NCBI GenBank assembly: GCA_900770215.1
Contig: CAAGJW010000088.1
Coordinates: forward strand, 22,978 to 86,977
Length of the DNA stretch: 64,000 nt
Direction of reading: 5' to 3'
Source: Bacteroidales bacterium
GTDB lineage: Bacteria > Bacteroidota > Bacteroidia > Bacteroidales > Muribaculaceae
The position numbers were made by a program, and so were the translations under genes. The notes beneath the pieces were generated by a model. It was not told where the DNA came from and made no database searches. It was given only the letters and a program-made list of their open reading frames with translations. Below are positions 24,207 through 33,418 of this stretch, piece after piece (within the stretch, counting starts at the first letter, position 1; every line of letters starts with the position of its first letter).

Positions 24207-26996
24207 CTATTTTTTTACTGTAGTGCACTCATCAATCAAGTAGATGAGCGATTGATATGGAATTCCGCTGTTGGTGGTGAGTCCTATCTCGCAAGTGCGG
24301 CTGTTGGAGAAACCACGCTTGATGCCAGCCTTCTCGATTTGGGGACGCAACTTGCGCAGGGCGTACTTGTTGAGCTCGGGGTGAGTCAAGCCCTTGTCGC
24401 CGGCAAAGCCGCAACAGCCCACGCCATCGGGAATGAGCACATGGCTCGAGCAGCGCTTGGCCAGCGACAGCATCTTGTCGTTGAGCCCCATGAGGCGCGT
24501 TGAGCAAGTGAGATGCAGGGCCACGGGCTCGTCGGTGCGATGAAAGTCGAGGTCGGCGGCCACATAGTCGTGAATAAATTCCATCAGCTCAAGAGGCTTC
24601 ACCCTGGTCATGTGTTGCAACATGCGGTGCAGGCAGGGACTCTGGTCGCACACCACAGGATACTTGCCACCGTCGCTGGCAGCAAGCAAGGCGTGCTCGA
24701 GCTCGGCCGTCTTGCGCTGGGCAATGTCGGGCATGCCCTTGCTCTCCCATATCATGCCGCAGCACAGCTGCTTCATGCCCGCAGGATAGATCACCTCCCA
24801 GCCACATTTCTTGAGGAAGGCCACCACCTCGTCGACCAAGTCGAGCTTCGGTCCCTTGCTGGCACGCCCCATAGTCTGGTTGAGGCAACTGGGGAAGTAG
24901 ACCACCTTCTTGGCCGACTCGATCGTGTCGAGCGGCTTCTGGCGGTGGGCCTTGGGCAGCGACGGGGTCCACAGCGGGGCGCCCAGTGCATTGAGGCCGT
25001 GACCCAAAGCCTGCACGCCCTTGTCGCCTATCACAGCATGGGCGGCACTGGCCAGGTCAAGAGCCAGCTTGGTACCCTCGCGCACGCCATTCAGGTGTTG
25101 GGCACAGAAGTCGCCCACCTTGTAGCCGGCACAGCCCTTGGGGCGATGCGCGGCGCGCAAGTCGTGGGTCATGTCGCCAGTGTTGATCTTCATGGGGCAC
25201 GACGTGCTGCACAGCCCGTCGGCTGCACAGGTGTAATCGCCGTAATACTTGTAGAGCGCAGTCATGCGCTTCAGGCGAGCCGGGTCTTCGCCCGTGGCGC
25301 GCAGACGAGCAATCTCGCGCTGCGTCACGATGCGCTGGCGGGAGCTCAGCGTGAAACCGCAGCTCAGGCAGTTCACCTCGCAGAAACCGCACTCCATGCA
25401 CTTGTCGACGTGCTCGTTGACGCGTGGCAGCGGCTTGATATGCTGCACAAAGCTCTCGGGATCCTCGTTGAAGATCACGCCAGGATTGAGTATATTCTGC
25501 GGGTCGAAGAGATGCTTGATTTCCTTCATGATGCCATAGGCCTTGTCGCCCCACTCCTTGCGCACAAATGGCGCCATGTTGCGGCCTGTGCCATGCTCGG
25601 CCTTGAGCGAGCCGTCATACTTGTCGACCACGAGTTTCACCGTCTCGCGCATGAGCTCCTCGTAGCGCTTCACATCGTCGGCAGTCTCAAACGACTGGCT
25701 TATCACGAAGTGGAAATTTCCCTCCAGAGCATGGCCATAGATGCAGCTGTCGGCATAGCCATGCTCATTGAGCATGCGGGCAAGGTCGACCGTGGCATCG
25801 GGCAGGTCCTGAATGTGGAAGGCAATGTCCTCGATAATCACAGTGGTACCTATGGGGCGGGTGCCTGCAACAATGGGGAAAATACCCGACCTTATCTGCC
25901 AGTACTTGCCATATTCCTCGGGGTCGCTGGTGAAGCGAGCCGGCACATGGAGCTTGTAGCGGTCAACCACATCCATGATTTGGGCGATATTCTTGTCGAG
26001 CTCCTCCTGACTGTCGGCCGAGGTGCGCACCAGTATGGCAGTGAGCCCCTCGCCCGTCTTGTCCTCGGCAGCCGAGAGCGATTTCTTGTCGAGCATCTCG
26101 GCACATTCCACGGGACTGTTCTTCAGCTCCACGATACACTCGCTGGCCTTGCGCATGTCGTCGAAGTAGAGCATGGCACTGGCCGAGTGGCTGTAGAGGT
26201 GACCCGTAGCCATCGTGAACTGGCTGGCAAAGCCCAGGGTACCCTCGCTGCCCACCATGCAATGCGTGATGATGTCGAACGGGTCGGTAAATCGCACAAA
26301 GGGAAGAAGGTTCAACCCCGTAACGTTCTTGATTTGATACTTGTATTTTATGCGCTTCACCAGTTCGGGGTCGGCCATAATCCTGTCGCGCAAGTCCTCG
26401 ATGCCCTTGATGAAATCGGGGCGCTTGGCCTTGAATGCGGCACGGCTGCTGGCATCGCCCGTGTCGAGTACGGTGCCGTCGGCCATGACGATGCGCATCG
26501 ACTTCAATATCTTGTCGCTGTTGGCATGCGTGCCACAGCTCATGCCCGAGGCATTGTTAATGACAATACCGCCCACCATGGCCGAGTTCTTGGAGGCCGG
26601 ATCGGGCGAGAACACCCGCCCGTAGGGCTTGAGTATCTCATCCACCTTGTGCCCCACAAGACCGGGCTGCATGGTGATGGTGCTGGCATCGTCGCTCAGC
26701 TCATAGTGCTCCCAATACTTGCCGGCTACTATAAGGATAGAATCGGTGTTGGTCTGGCCCGAGAGACTGGTGCCGGCAGCACGGAATGTGACCGGCAGGC
26801 CCAGCTTGCTGGCCTCCTGCAACAGCCTCGACACCTCCTGCTCATTGCGCGAGCGCACCACCACCTTGGGCACATGACGGTAGAAACTGGCATCGGTGCC
26901 CCAAGCCAGACAGCGCAGGTCGTCGGTATAGATACGATCGTCGGGGATAAACCAGGAGATGTTCCTTACGAAGGCTTTATATTTTGCATCCATCAT
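24207..26996 (-). CDS. FAD- and Fe-S-binding D-lactate/2-hydroxyacid dehydrogenase
   Basis: 929 residues in one chain. FAD-binding PCMH domain at about 35-230 (TFRAAGTSLSGQT, GGIVINNASGMSCGTH); FAD-oxidase C-terminal domain to about 540 (GHALEGNFHF, AEHGTGRNMAPFVR, DPQNILNPG); 4Fe-4S clusters in CMECGFCEVNCLSCGF and CAADGLCSTSCPMK; two CCG domains near the end (CCGMIWESKG, CCGFAGDKG) as in GlpC/LldE-type subunits. Relatives oxidise D-lactate or D-2-hydroxyglutarate and pass electrons to quinone. It lies between namZ (4-base ATGA overlap) and murT (4-base gap), so D-lactate from MurQ is the obvious candidate substrate. That assignment is inference. Confidence 0.85.
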   Translation of the reverse strand: MMDAKYKAFVRNISWFIPDDRIYTDDLRCLAWGTDASFYRHVPKVVVRSRNEQEVSRLLQEASKLGLPVTFRAAGTSLSGQTNTDSILIVAGKYWEHYELSDDASTITMQPGLVGHKVDEILKPYGRVFSPDPASKNSAMVGGIVINNASGMSCGTHANSDKILKSMRIVMADGTVLDTGDASSRAAFKAKRPDFIKGIEDLRDRIMADPELVKRIKYKYQIKNVTGLNLLPFVRFTDPFDIITHCMVGSEGTLGFASQFTMATGHLYSHSASAMLYFDDMRKASECIVELKNSPVECAEMLDKKSLSAAEDKTGEGLTAILVRTSADSQEELDKNIAQIMDVVDRYKLHVPARFTSDPEEYGKYWQIRSGIFPIVAGTRPIGTTVIIEDIAFHIQDLPDATVDLARMLNEHGYADSCIYGHALEGNFHFVISQSFETADDVKRYEELMRETVKLVVDKYDGSLKAEHGTGRNMAPFVRKEWGDKAYGIMKEIKHLFDPQNILNPGVIFNEDPESFVQHIKPLPRVNEHVDKCMECGFCEVNCLSCGFTLSSRQRIVTQREIARLRATGEDPARLKRMTALYKYYGDYTCAADGLCSTSCPMKINTGDMTHDLRAAHRPKGCAGYKVGDFCAQHLNGVREGTKLALDLASAAHAVIGDKGVQALGHGLNALGAPLWTPSLPKAHRQKPLDTIESAKKVVYFPSCLNQTMGRASKGPKLDLVDEVVAFLKKCGWEVIYPAGMKQLCCGMIWESKGMPDIAQRKTAELEHALLAASDGGKYPVVCDQSPCLHRMLQHMTRVKPLELMEFIHDYVAADLDFHRTDEPVALHLTCSTRLMGLNDKMLSLAKRCSSHVLIPDGVGCCGFAGDKGLTHPELNKYALRKLRPQIEKAGIKRGFSNSRTCEIGLTTNSGIPYQSLIYLIDECTTVKK

Positions 26997-28243
26997 TTGT
27001 ACAAATAATATTTGCTTGACTTTGCTTTAAACGCATCCACGTCTTTGTTGAAGTAGTCGACGATGTCGGCCACCTTGTAGTTCTTCTGAAAGCGCAGGCG
27101 TATTTGGTCGGTACCCATGACCTTGTCAAACATTCCGAAACCACGCTTGGCATTGGCGTCAAATATCTTGGCAGCTGGGTAAAGCTCGTGCAGCACCTGC
27201 ATGAAGTAGAACTGGCACAGCGTGAGATTGGCCTTGTCGAGATCGGTGATGTAGGTCTGCACGCCGTGCATCTCCTTCATGGCCTCGTCGGTCTCGGGAC
27301 CCACCTTGAAGAAAGGCCTGTAGTTGATAGGGCGGAACCTGAAGCCAGGCAAGTTGAGCGCATTCATGGCGTCGCATAGCTTGTCGGCATCGATATAAGG
27401 AGCAGCGAAGCACTGGAATGGCAGCATGTAGCCTATACCAGTGTTAAAAGCATAGAGTTCGCCCACGACACCCGACACTGCATAGAAGGCTGCATGCTCG
27501 GGGGTGGGAATTTGTGGCGATGGGGCTACCCAGGGCAGACCCGTGTCGGCAAACTTCATGTCGCGCTTCCAGCCCTGCATGGCAATCACGGTGAGCTTGG
27601 CCTTCTTGGCTGTCACGTGCTCCTCGTTGAGATAGGTGGCGAGCTCGCCCGGAGTGAGGCCGTAGAGATAAGGAATGGCATACTTGCTCACCATCGAGAA
27701 GTAGCCGTCTTCAACCACATTGCCCTCAACCTTGTTGCCACCCAGCGGGTTGGGACGGTCGAGCACCATAAATTCCTTGCCATTCTCGGCACAGGCCTCC
27801 ATGCACATGCCCATGGTGGCATAGAAGGTGTAGCTGCGGCAGCCTATGTCCTGGATGTCGTAGACGAGCACATCAATGTCCTTGAGCATCTCGGGGGTGG
27901 GCTTGTGGGTCTTGCCGTAGAGTGAATACATCTTCACGCCCGTCTTGGCATCGACAGCATCGCCCACAGCATCGCCCGCATGGGCATTGCCGCGCACGCC
28001 GTGCTCGGGGCCGTAGAGGGCCACAAGCTTCACGCCTGGCGCATTGTAGAGAATATCGACAGTCGACGTGAGGTTGTGGTCGACGCCGCTGGGATTGGTC
28101 ACCAAGCCCACGCGCTTGCCCTGAAGCTCAGAGAAGTGGTGGTCGCGCAGCACCTCGATGCCCGTCTTCACCTGGGCGGTGAGCGAGAACGTGGTGGCGA
28201 GTGCCAAGGCCAAAGATAGGATAATATGTTTTTTCATCTTCAT
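26993..28243 (-). CDS. namZ: Exo-beta-N-acetylmuramidase NamZ (DUF1343)
   Basis: 416 residues with a signal peptide (residues 1-24, ending LTAQ). DUF1343 covers the mature protein: GKRVGLVTNPSGVDHN, ALYGPEHGVRG (Glu80 is the candidate catalytic acid), VYDIQDIGCRSYTFYATM, LDRPNPLGG and a C-terminal alpha/beta part. NamZ releases MurNAc from non-reducing ends of peptide-free peptidoglycan chains, outside the cytoplasm. It lies just upstream of the D-lactate dehydrogenase, murT, murK and murQ, which would take up and use that MurNAc. Confidence 0.92.
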   Translation of the reverse strand: MKMKKHIILSLALALATTFSLTAQVKTGIEVLRDHHFSELQGKRVGLVTNPSGVDHNLTSTVDILYNAPGVKLVALYGPEHGVRGNAHAGDAVGDAVDAKTGVKMYSLYGKTHKPTPEMLKDIDVLVYDIQDIGCRSYTFYATMGMCMEACAENGKEFMVLDRPNPLGGNKVEGNVVEDGYFSMVSKYAIPYLYGLTPGELATYLNEEHVTAKKAKLTVIAMQGWKRDMKFADTGLPWVAPSPQIPTPEHAAFYAVSGVVGELYAFNTGIGYMLPFQCFAAPYIDADKLCDAMNALNLPGFRFRPINYRPFFKVGPETDEAMKEMHGVQTYITDLDKANLTLCQFYFMQVLHELYPAAKIFDANAKRGFGMFDKVMGTDQIRLRFQKNYKVADIVDYFNKDVDAFKAKSSKYYLYK

Positions 28244-28267
28244 TATTTCAATCTAAAATGTTAATTA

Positions 28268-29605
28268 TTACTTGCGACCATATTCTGGATCGATGTGCTT
28301 GTCGACAAAGTAGGTGACCACAAAGGTAGCCACGCAGCATGCCATCACCATCCAGAAGAAATTGATATAGCCTATGGCCTCTTGAATATAGCCAGCCACA
28401 AAGCCTGGCAGCATCATACTCAACGCCATGAAGGCGGTGCAGATGGCGTAGTGCGAAGTCTTGAACTCGCCCTCAGAGAAATACATCATGTAGAGCATGT
28501 AGGCCGTGAAGCCAAATCCGTAGCCAAACTGCTCGATGCACAGGGCTATCGTGATAACAATCGTGCTTGTAGGTTGGGCATAGGCCAGATACACAAAGGT
28601 GAGGCATGGCAGCGTCATGCACAGCGCCATCCACCACAGCGATTTCTTGAGACCCACGCGCGAGGCGAAAATACCACCCAGGATGCCGCCGCCCAACAGG
28701 GCGATCACGCCGAAGGTGCCATACACCACACCCACCATCTCGGTGCTCAGCCCCAGTCCGCCCTGCGTGGTGGGATGCACCAGGAAGGGCATGCACAGCT
28801 TGATGAGGAAGCCCTCGGGCAAGCGATAGAGCAGCATGAACACAATGGCCATCCACACATAGGGCTTGGAGAAGAAGCTGCCAAACGAGGCCAGCAGCTC
28901 CTTGGCATTGGAAGAGCCCGGCTTGGCGCTGTCGCCTTCCTCCTGGTTGCGAGGATGATCGGCAGCTGGCTTGGGCAGCACAAAGATGTGGTAGAGCGTG
29001 ATGAGCAGGAACACAACAGCGCTCACTCCCAGGGTGATACGCCACGAGTAGGGAATGTTGCCCGAGCTTTTCTCAACCACGCCTGCAATGGCCACCAGCA
29101 CGCCCTGCCCGAAGACCGAAGCAATGCGATAGGCCGTGGAGCGAATGCCGATGAATGCCGCCTGACTGCTCGGGCTGTGGGCAAGCATGTAGAAGCCATC
29201 GGCAGCAATGTCGTGAGTTGCCGAGGCAAAGGCCGCGATGATAAACAGGATGAGTGTGAATGTGAACATGGAGATGGGCGTGTGGCCCGATGCTATCATC
29301 TCCTTGCTGGGAGTGGGCAAGGTGAGCATGAGCAGCGCCATGAGCGCAGTGAGCAGAATCTGCATGGTGACAATCCACCAGCGCTTGGTCTTCACCACAT
29401 CGACGATGGGGCTCCACACGCCCTTCAAGAACCAAGGGAAGTAGAGCAAAGTAGTGAAAAACGACATGTCGCCGTTAGGGACACCCATCTTGGTGAACAT
29501 CATCACCGAGATATTGTTGACCACAAAGTAGGGGACGCCTTCGGCAAAATAGAGCGTGGGCACCCACCACCATGGGCTTTTGGTTGAAGTATTGAGGTTG
29601 TTCAT
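28268..29605 (-). CDS. ampG: AmpG-type muropeptide permease (MFS)
   Basis: 445 residues with about 12 helices. The N-terminus PWWWVPTLYFAEGVPYFVVN and the block ATHDIAADGFYMLA followed by GIRSTAYRIASVFGQG are AmpG hallmarks (the D-x-A-x-D segment in helix 4). AmpG imports GlcNAc-anhydroMurNAc and its peptides by proton symport across the inner membrane. Presence beside MurT suggests that the cell takes up both disaccharide muropeptides and free MurNAc. The gene is 24 bases upstream of namZ and 4 bases downstream of the SpoIID gene. Confidence 0.9.
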   Translation of the reverse strand: MNNLNTSTKSPWWWVPTLYFAEGVPYFVVNNISVMMFTKMGVPNGDMSFFTTLLYFPWFLKGVWSPIVDVVKTKRWWIVTMQILLTALMALLMLTLPTPSKEMIASGHTPISMFTFTLILFIIAAFASATHDIAADGFYMLAHSPSSQAAFIGIRSTAYRIASVFGQGVLVAIAGVVEKSSGNIPYSWRITLGVSAVVFLLITLYHIFVLPKPAADHPRNQEEGDSAKPGSSNAKELLASFGSFFSKPYVWMAIVFMLLYRLPEGFLIKLCMPFLVHPTTQGGLGLSTEMVGVVYGTFGVIALLGGGILGGIFASRVGLKKSLWWMALCMTLPCLTFVYLAYAQPTSTIVITIALCIEQFGYGFGFTAYMLYMMYFSEGEFKTSHYAICTAFMALSMMLPGFVAGYIQEAIGYINFFWMVMACCVATFVVTYFVDKHIDPEYGRK

Positions 29606-29609
29606 TGTT

Positions 29610-30929
29610 TCAATATAATTTGTTGATAGAAGCGTTAATGAAATAGTGGAGCAGAATTTCCTTGTAGTTGTAGCCCTTGGCGCCCATCACTGCAGCACCT
29701 ATCTGGCACAGCCCCACACCGTGGCCCCAGCCAGCACCGCGCAGCACAAACTTCTGGGGGTAGCCGCTGGCGTCGATGTCGTGACGCTCGACGATGAAAG
29801 CCGAACTGTAGAGGGCACTCTCGCTCAAAGCATACCTGATAGCAAGCTCTTTGCCCATGACCTTGGTGAGCTTCTCGCCCACGATTCTCATCTTGTAGAG
29901 CCGTCCCGACGTGCCACGGGCCACAGGCTGCAAGTCCTGGATGCGGCCGTAGTCGTCGCCAGTGCGGCGCTTGATGAGGTCGGATATCTGGTCTTGACTG
30001 TACTCCACCGTCCAGCGGTAGAAATTCTTGGTCTCTTGATCATAGTCGTTGAGCACTTGCGAGAGGATTTCTGGGTCCTTGGTGTTGCAGAAGGCCTCGG
30101 GGCTCGACAGTATCCAGTCGGCCGCCACGTCCTCGCGAGAGAGATCGGGGAAATTCATCTCGTCGCTGCTGTCGCGACGTGCCACCAGGTAGTCGTAGTG
30201 CTTGGGCTCCCAGCAGTTTTCAAACTCCTCGAGCACGCCGCCGCAGCACTTCGAGAAGCGGGCATCGCACAACTCGCCGTCGTACATGAGCACCTGACCC
30301 CAAGTGGCATCGATGGCCTGGCGCACGGTGGGCGTCGACTCGCGAGTGATGCCCTGGTAGCGCTGGCAGTGGTCGTCGGCACACACGTCGAAGTTGACGT
30401 GGTCGTCGCGGTCCCACCACTTGATATCCTCAAGCTGCCCGGCATTGCCAGTGGCTTTTTCCACCTCGTGATTTTTGTCGGCATCGCTCTTGTTGATTTG
30501 TGCCAAGAGCCAACTGCGCGAGATCACCGCGTGGGCCTTGAGCAACTCGAGCGAGGCATTGGCACTCATCTCACTCGAGATCACACTGAGCAGGTACTCC
30601 TCGACCGGGAGCACATTGACCGTAGTGATGTTGCCGTTTTCTACAATCAGGTGGAGCGAGCCTCTGAAAGTTTGGTCTTCCTTGCGACGCCAGTGGAAAC
30701 TTACCCCGATAGTCACATCTTTTAATGTAAAAGAGGCTGTGGCAGGATCAATGGGAGAAAACGTGAGCTCGTCGTAGAGCGCCCCGTTCCACGCGATCTT
30801 GCCGTCACGGCATGTTGCCGACTGCGGTCCTTGTACCGTGGTATCGCCCAACCGGTACTGGCCGTTAAGCTCAAACTCGACAGCAGGCTCATTCATGATA
30901 CCCACCCTCACCAGAGGAATTTGACTCAT
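29610..30929 (-). CDS. SpoIID/LytB domain protein without an obvious signal peptide
   Basis: 439 residues. The SpoIID core is clear: LPVEEYLLSVISSEMSANAS with the family Glu in SSEM, then LLKAHAVISRSWLL, the CADDHCQRYQGI segment, CDARFSKCCGGVLEEF, and the C-terminal GAGWGHGVGLCQIGA block. SpoIID is a lytic transglycosylase acting on peptide-free glycan strands and giving anhydroMurNAc ends. The N-terminus (MSQIPLVRVGIMNEPAVEF) shows no signal sequence, although the first beta strand matches the normal start of secreted relatives. It may act in the cytosol or leave by another route. It is tightly packed with ampG. Confidence 0.85.
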   Translation of the reverse strand: MSQIPLVRVGIMNEPAVEFELNGQYRLGDTTVQGPQSATCRDGKIAWNGALYDELTFSPIDPATASFTLKDVTIGVSFHWRRKEDQTFRGSLHLIVENGNITTVNVLPVEEYLLSVISSEMSANASLELLKAHAVISRSWLLAQINKSDADKNHEVEKATGNAGQLEDIKWWDRDDHVNFDVCADDHCQRYQGITRESTPTVRQAIDATWGQVLMYDGELCDARFSKCCGGVLEEFENCWEPKHYDYLVARRDSSDEMNFPDLSREDVAADWILSSPEAFCNTKDPEILSQVLNDYDQETKNFYRWTVEYSQDQISDLIKRRTGDDYGRIQDLQPVARGTSGRLYKMRIVGEKLTKVMGKELAIRYALSESALYSSAFIVERHDIDASGYPQKFVLRGAGWGHGVGLCQIGAAVMGAKGYNYKEILLHYFINASINKLY

Positions 30930-30947
30930 AACTATGTGTGTAATATT

Positions 30948-31883
30948 TTATTTTAAACGTTGTATTATGTTAATTGCATCGTCGGTTGTCATGCACAACT
31001 CGTCAAGCATGGCTTGCACGTCGGCAGGCGTGAGTGCATCGAAGTCCTTCTCTATCGGCACAGCCCACACCCCGCCCATGTCGACCGAGGCCGGGCTGAG
31101 CATGAACTGCCCTGCCCCATCGCCATAGTTGTGAGGGCGGTGCTTGCGCCGAGGAAAGACGACCACACAGTAGTTGCCGCCCTCGGTCCAGCACAATATG
31201 TTCTGCATGGGCTCGGGGTCGCCAGGGCTCACCGGCATCGCCTTTTCAAGCATGTCGAAGAGCTCACTGGCCCTGTGGGCAGTCTTGGCCACAATCAAAA
31301 ACGACATGCGTGCCATGCCCTGGCTCAAGGCAAGAAAGCCATCGCCGTTGTCGTCGATGTGCGACAGCTTGCTCTCAAACACCTCTTTACAATAAGGCAG
31401 AAAACCCTTGTTGCCAGCCTGGAAGTGCATGTGGTCGGGGGCCGAGGCACCGCACTTGGGCCCGTTGTAGAACAGCACAAAGTCGCTCAAGTCGTGAGCA
31501 AGAGCGAGCATGTGGGGCATGCGGCCCGCGATGCGCTGCGGCGTGTGCCGCAGCTCGGAGACAGTGAGATGAAGCGGGAAAATGGGATAGGGATTCAGCT
31601 GAATCTTGTATTTCCCGTTCCAGTCAATCGCTTCTTGCTCGGCAGGCTGATTTTGGGCACACAAGAAGCACTTGCGCGCCTTGAGACTGGCAGCGTCGAC
31701 CTTGGCGGCACTCGAGCGAATGCGCTCAGGGTTGAACTGCAACACAATCGATGAGGCTCCCACCCTCAACGAGCGCAGCCTGCACGCCTTGAGCGCGCCA
31801 TAGTTTTGCTTGGCCACGTCCCAGTTGCTCAGCTGCCTCTCGATGAGGCGGGCTACCTGATTGCTGTAATCACTCTCAGCCAT
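30948..31883 (-). CDS. DUF4922 protein, HIT-superfamily nucleotidyltransferase/phosphorylase-like
   Basis: 311 residues, cytosolic. CGASAPDHMHFQAGNKGFL contains an H-x-H-x-Q motif (HMHFQ) as in Ap4A phosphorylase and GDP-galactose phosphorylase of the HIT superfamily, and CFLCAQNQPAEQ resembles the metal-binding CxxC lead of GalT/Ap4A enzymes. The family has no established substrate. Within this operon a role in cleaving or forming a nucleotide-activated amino sugar is a reasonable hypothesis. It lies 18 bases upstream of the SpoIID gene and 14 bases downstream of a glycosyltransferase. Confidence 0.72.
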   Translation of the reverse strand: MAESDYSNQVARLIERQLSNWDVAKQNYGALKACRLRSLRVGASSIVLQFNPERIRSSAAKVDAASLKARKCFLCAQNQPAEQEAIDWNGKYKIQLNPYPIFPLHLTVSELRHTPQRIAGRMPHMLALAHDLSDFVLFYNGPKCGASAPDHMHFQAGNKGFLPYCKEVFESKLSHIDDNGDGFLALSQGMARMSFLIVAKTAHRASELFDMLEKAMPVSPGDPEPMQNILCWTEGGNYCVVVFPRRKHRPHNYGDGAGQFMLSPASVDMGGVWAVPIEKDFDALTPADVQAMLDELCMTTDDAINIIQRLK

Positions 31884-31897
31884 GAGATTTTACTGTA

Positions 31898-33379
31898 TCA
31901 ATCTTTTTTGTTCATGGCCACACGCGCTTGCAGTTCCCAAGTGCGAATGCGGTCTTTATACAAGTTGTTGTTGTTCATCTTCACCACATCGAGCGAGGCA
32001 TCGCTGTTGTCGTCCCAGCGGCGGCACATGTACACAGGCGTGTAGACACGGCCTATTTGGTAGTGGCGCGAGATGTTGAGGCCCAGGGCATAGTCCTCGC
32101 CGTAGCTGGTGTTGGGCAGCTTCACTTCGCGCAGCACAGGGGTGTAGAAAGCACGCGGAGCGCCCAGGCCATTGATGCGCAGAGCGTTGTTGCGGCCGTT
32201 CTCGGGAGTCCACTCCTTGTGGTCGATAATACCGGGGGCTATCATGTTGCCGTCGAAGTCGGTCATCATGTAGGTGCCCACGACCATGGCCACATTTTGC
32301 TCATAGAAGGCCTTCACCATCGTGGTGAGCGTGTTTTCATCCTTGTACATATCGTCGCTGTCGAGCTGCACGATAAACTTGCCAGCCTTCTCGTGATGAG
32401 CGGCCAGGTTCCAGTAGCCGCCTATGCCCATGTCATAGTAGTCGGCAATGATGTGTATCATGCGGGGATCGTCTTTGAACTCGTCGATGGCTTCGCGCGT
32501 GCCGTCGGTCGAGAAGTTGTCGACCACCATGAGGTTGAACTTGAAGTCGGTCTTCTGCATCAACACGCTCTTGATGGCATCGCGAATGGTGCGAATGCGG
32601 TTGCGCACGGGTATCATCACCGTGGCCTCGACTGCGAAGTCGCCCTGGTTGAACTCGATGTGCCTGAAGTTGGGCTTGCCGTCGGCCTTGACAGGAGCCA
32701 GGTAGCCGCCTATCTCTTTCAAGTGCTCGGTCACGGCCTGCTCCATCTCGATCTGGCGTCCGCGGTTCTTGGGATCGACATAGTCGAAAATCTTCTCGCC
32801 GCTCTTGCGTGTGTCGAGCTCGACATCGCTGTAGAGGTACTCGTTGATGTGGGTGATGGCGGCACGTTGCGACAACTTAAGGCGCAGGTCGTAGAGACCG
32901 GCAAACTCATAGTCGGCCTTCATGGCAGCCGCAGCCTGCTTGAAGCACTGTGCACAGAAGAAGAGCACCGACCCGAAGTCGAAGTCGTCGCGCAGGCTGC
33001 CATACTGGTAGTCGATGACAGGAGACTTGTCGGCACCCTTGTCGGTCACATTGTAATGATCGGCATAGAGCATGCCACTCTGGCTGTCGTGGGCAATCTG
33101 CACCAAGCGGTCGATGGCAAAGGGAGCAAACTTGAGCGTGTCGTACTTGGTGTAGAGCAACACAAAGTCGGCGTCGGCCTTGTCGGCGATCGTCCTCATC
33201 GTGGCACTGGCATTGAGGTTTTTCACATTGAGCACCTCGCAGCCCTCGACAGTGCCTTGAGCCTCGGGGCCGGCCAGCAAGTAGATCTTGTTGACAAGCG
33301 AGCTCGACTTGAGGCCGTCGATAGTCTTTTGTGCCTGCTCTTTCTCGGCAAAGGGGATGAAGCAATTTATTTTAGTCAT
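31898..33379 (-). CDS. Glycosyltransferase family 2, tandem GT-A-like (first paralogue)
   Basis: 493 residues, no signal peptide or clear membrane helix. The catalytic GT-A domain is in the C-terminal half: EATVMIPVRNRIRTIRDAIK, LMVVDNFSTDGT, KFIVQLDSDDMY with the metal-binding D-x-D, and SYGEDYALGL with the E-D acceptor motif. The N-terminal 230 residues look like a second, degenerate GT-A fold (DFVLLYTKYDTLKFAP). It is a close paralogue of the next gene in the same order of motifs. The acceptor is unknown. Being cytosolic and inside a wall-sugar operon it may transfer GlcNAc or MurNAc-derived sugars (speculative). Confidence 0.85.
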   Translation of the reverse strand: MTKINCFIPFAEKEQAQKTIDGLKSSSLVNKIYLLAGPEAQGTVEGCEVLNVKNLNASATMRTIADKADADFVLLYTKYDTLKFAPFAIDRLVQIAHDSQSGMLYADHYNVTDKGADKSPVIDYQYGSLRDDFDFGSVLFFCAQCFKQAAAAMKADYEFAGLYDLRLKLSQRAAITHINEYLYSDVELDTRKSGEKIFDYVDPKNRGRQIEMEQAVTEHLKEIGGYLAPVKADGKPNFRHIEFNQGDFAVEATVMIPVRNRIRTIRDAIKSVLMQKTDFKFNLMVVDNFSTDGTREAIDEFKDDPRMIHIIADYYDMGIGGYWNLAAHHEKAGKFIVQLDSDDMYKDENTLTTMVKAFYEQNVAMVVGTYMMTDFDGNMIAPGIIDHKEWTPENGRNNALRINGLGAPRAFYTPVLREVKLPNTSYGEDYALGLNISRHYQIGRVYTPVYMCRRWDDNSDASLDVVKMNNNNLYKDRIRTWELQARVAMNKKD

Positions 33380-33418
33380 AGTGGTGTTGTGTTTTTTTAT
33401 AGTTATTTTGAAATTATA

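Noticed and set aside
24513..27008. Plus-strand open frame of 831 codons
   Set aside because: It lies opposite the FAD/Fe-S dehydrogenase, whose domains and cofactor motifs are clear. Long antisense frames are common in this GC-rich, codon-biased DNA, and the His/Ala/Gly/Leu-rich translation matches no family.
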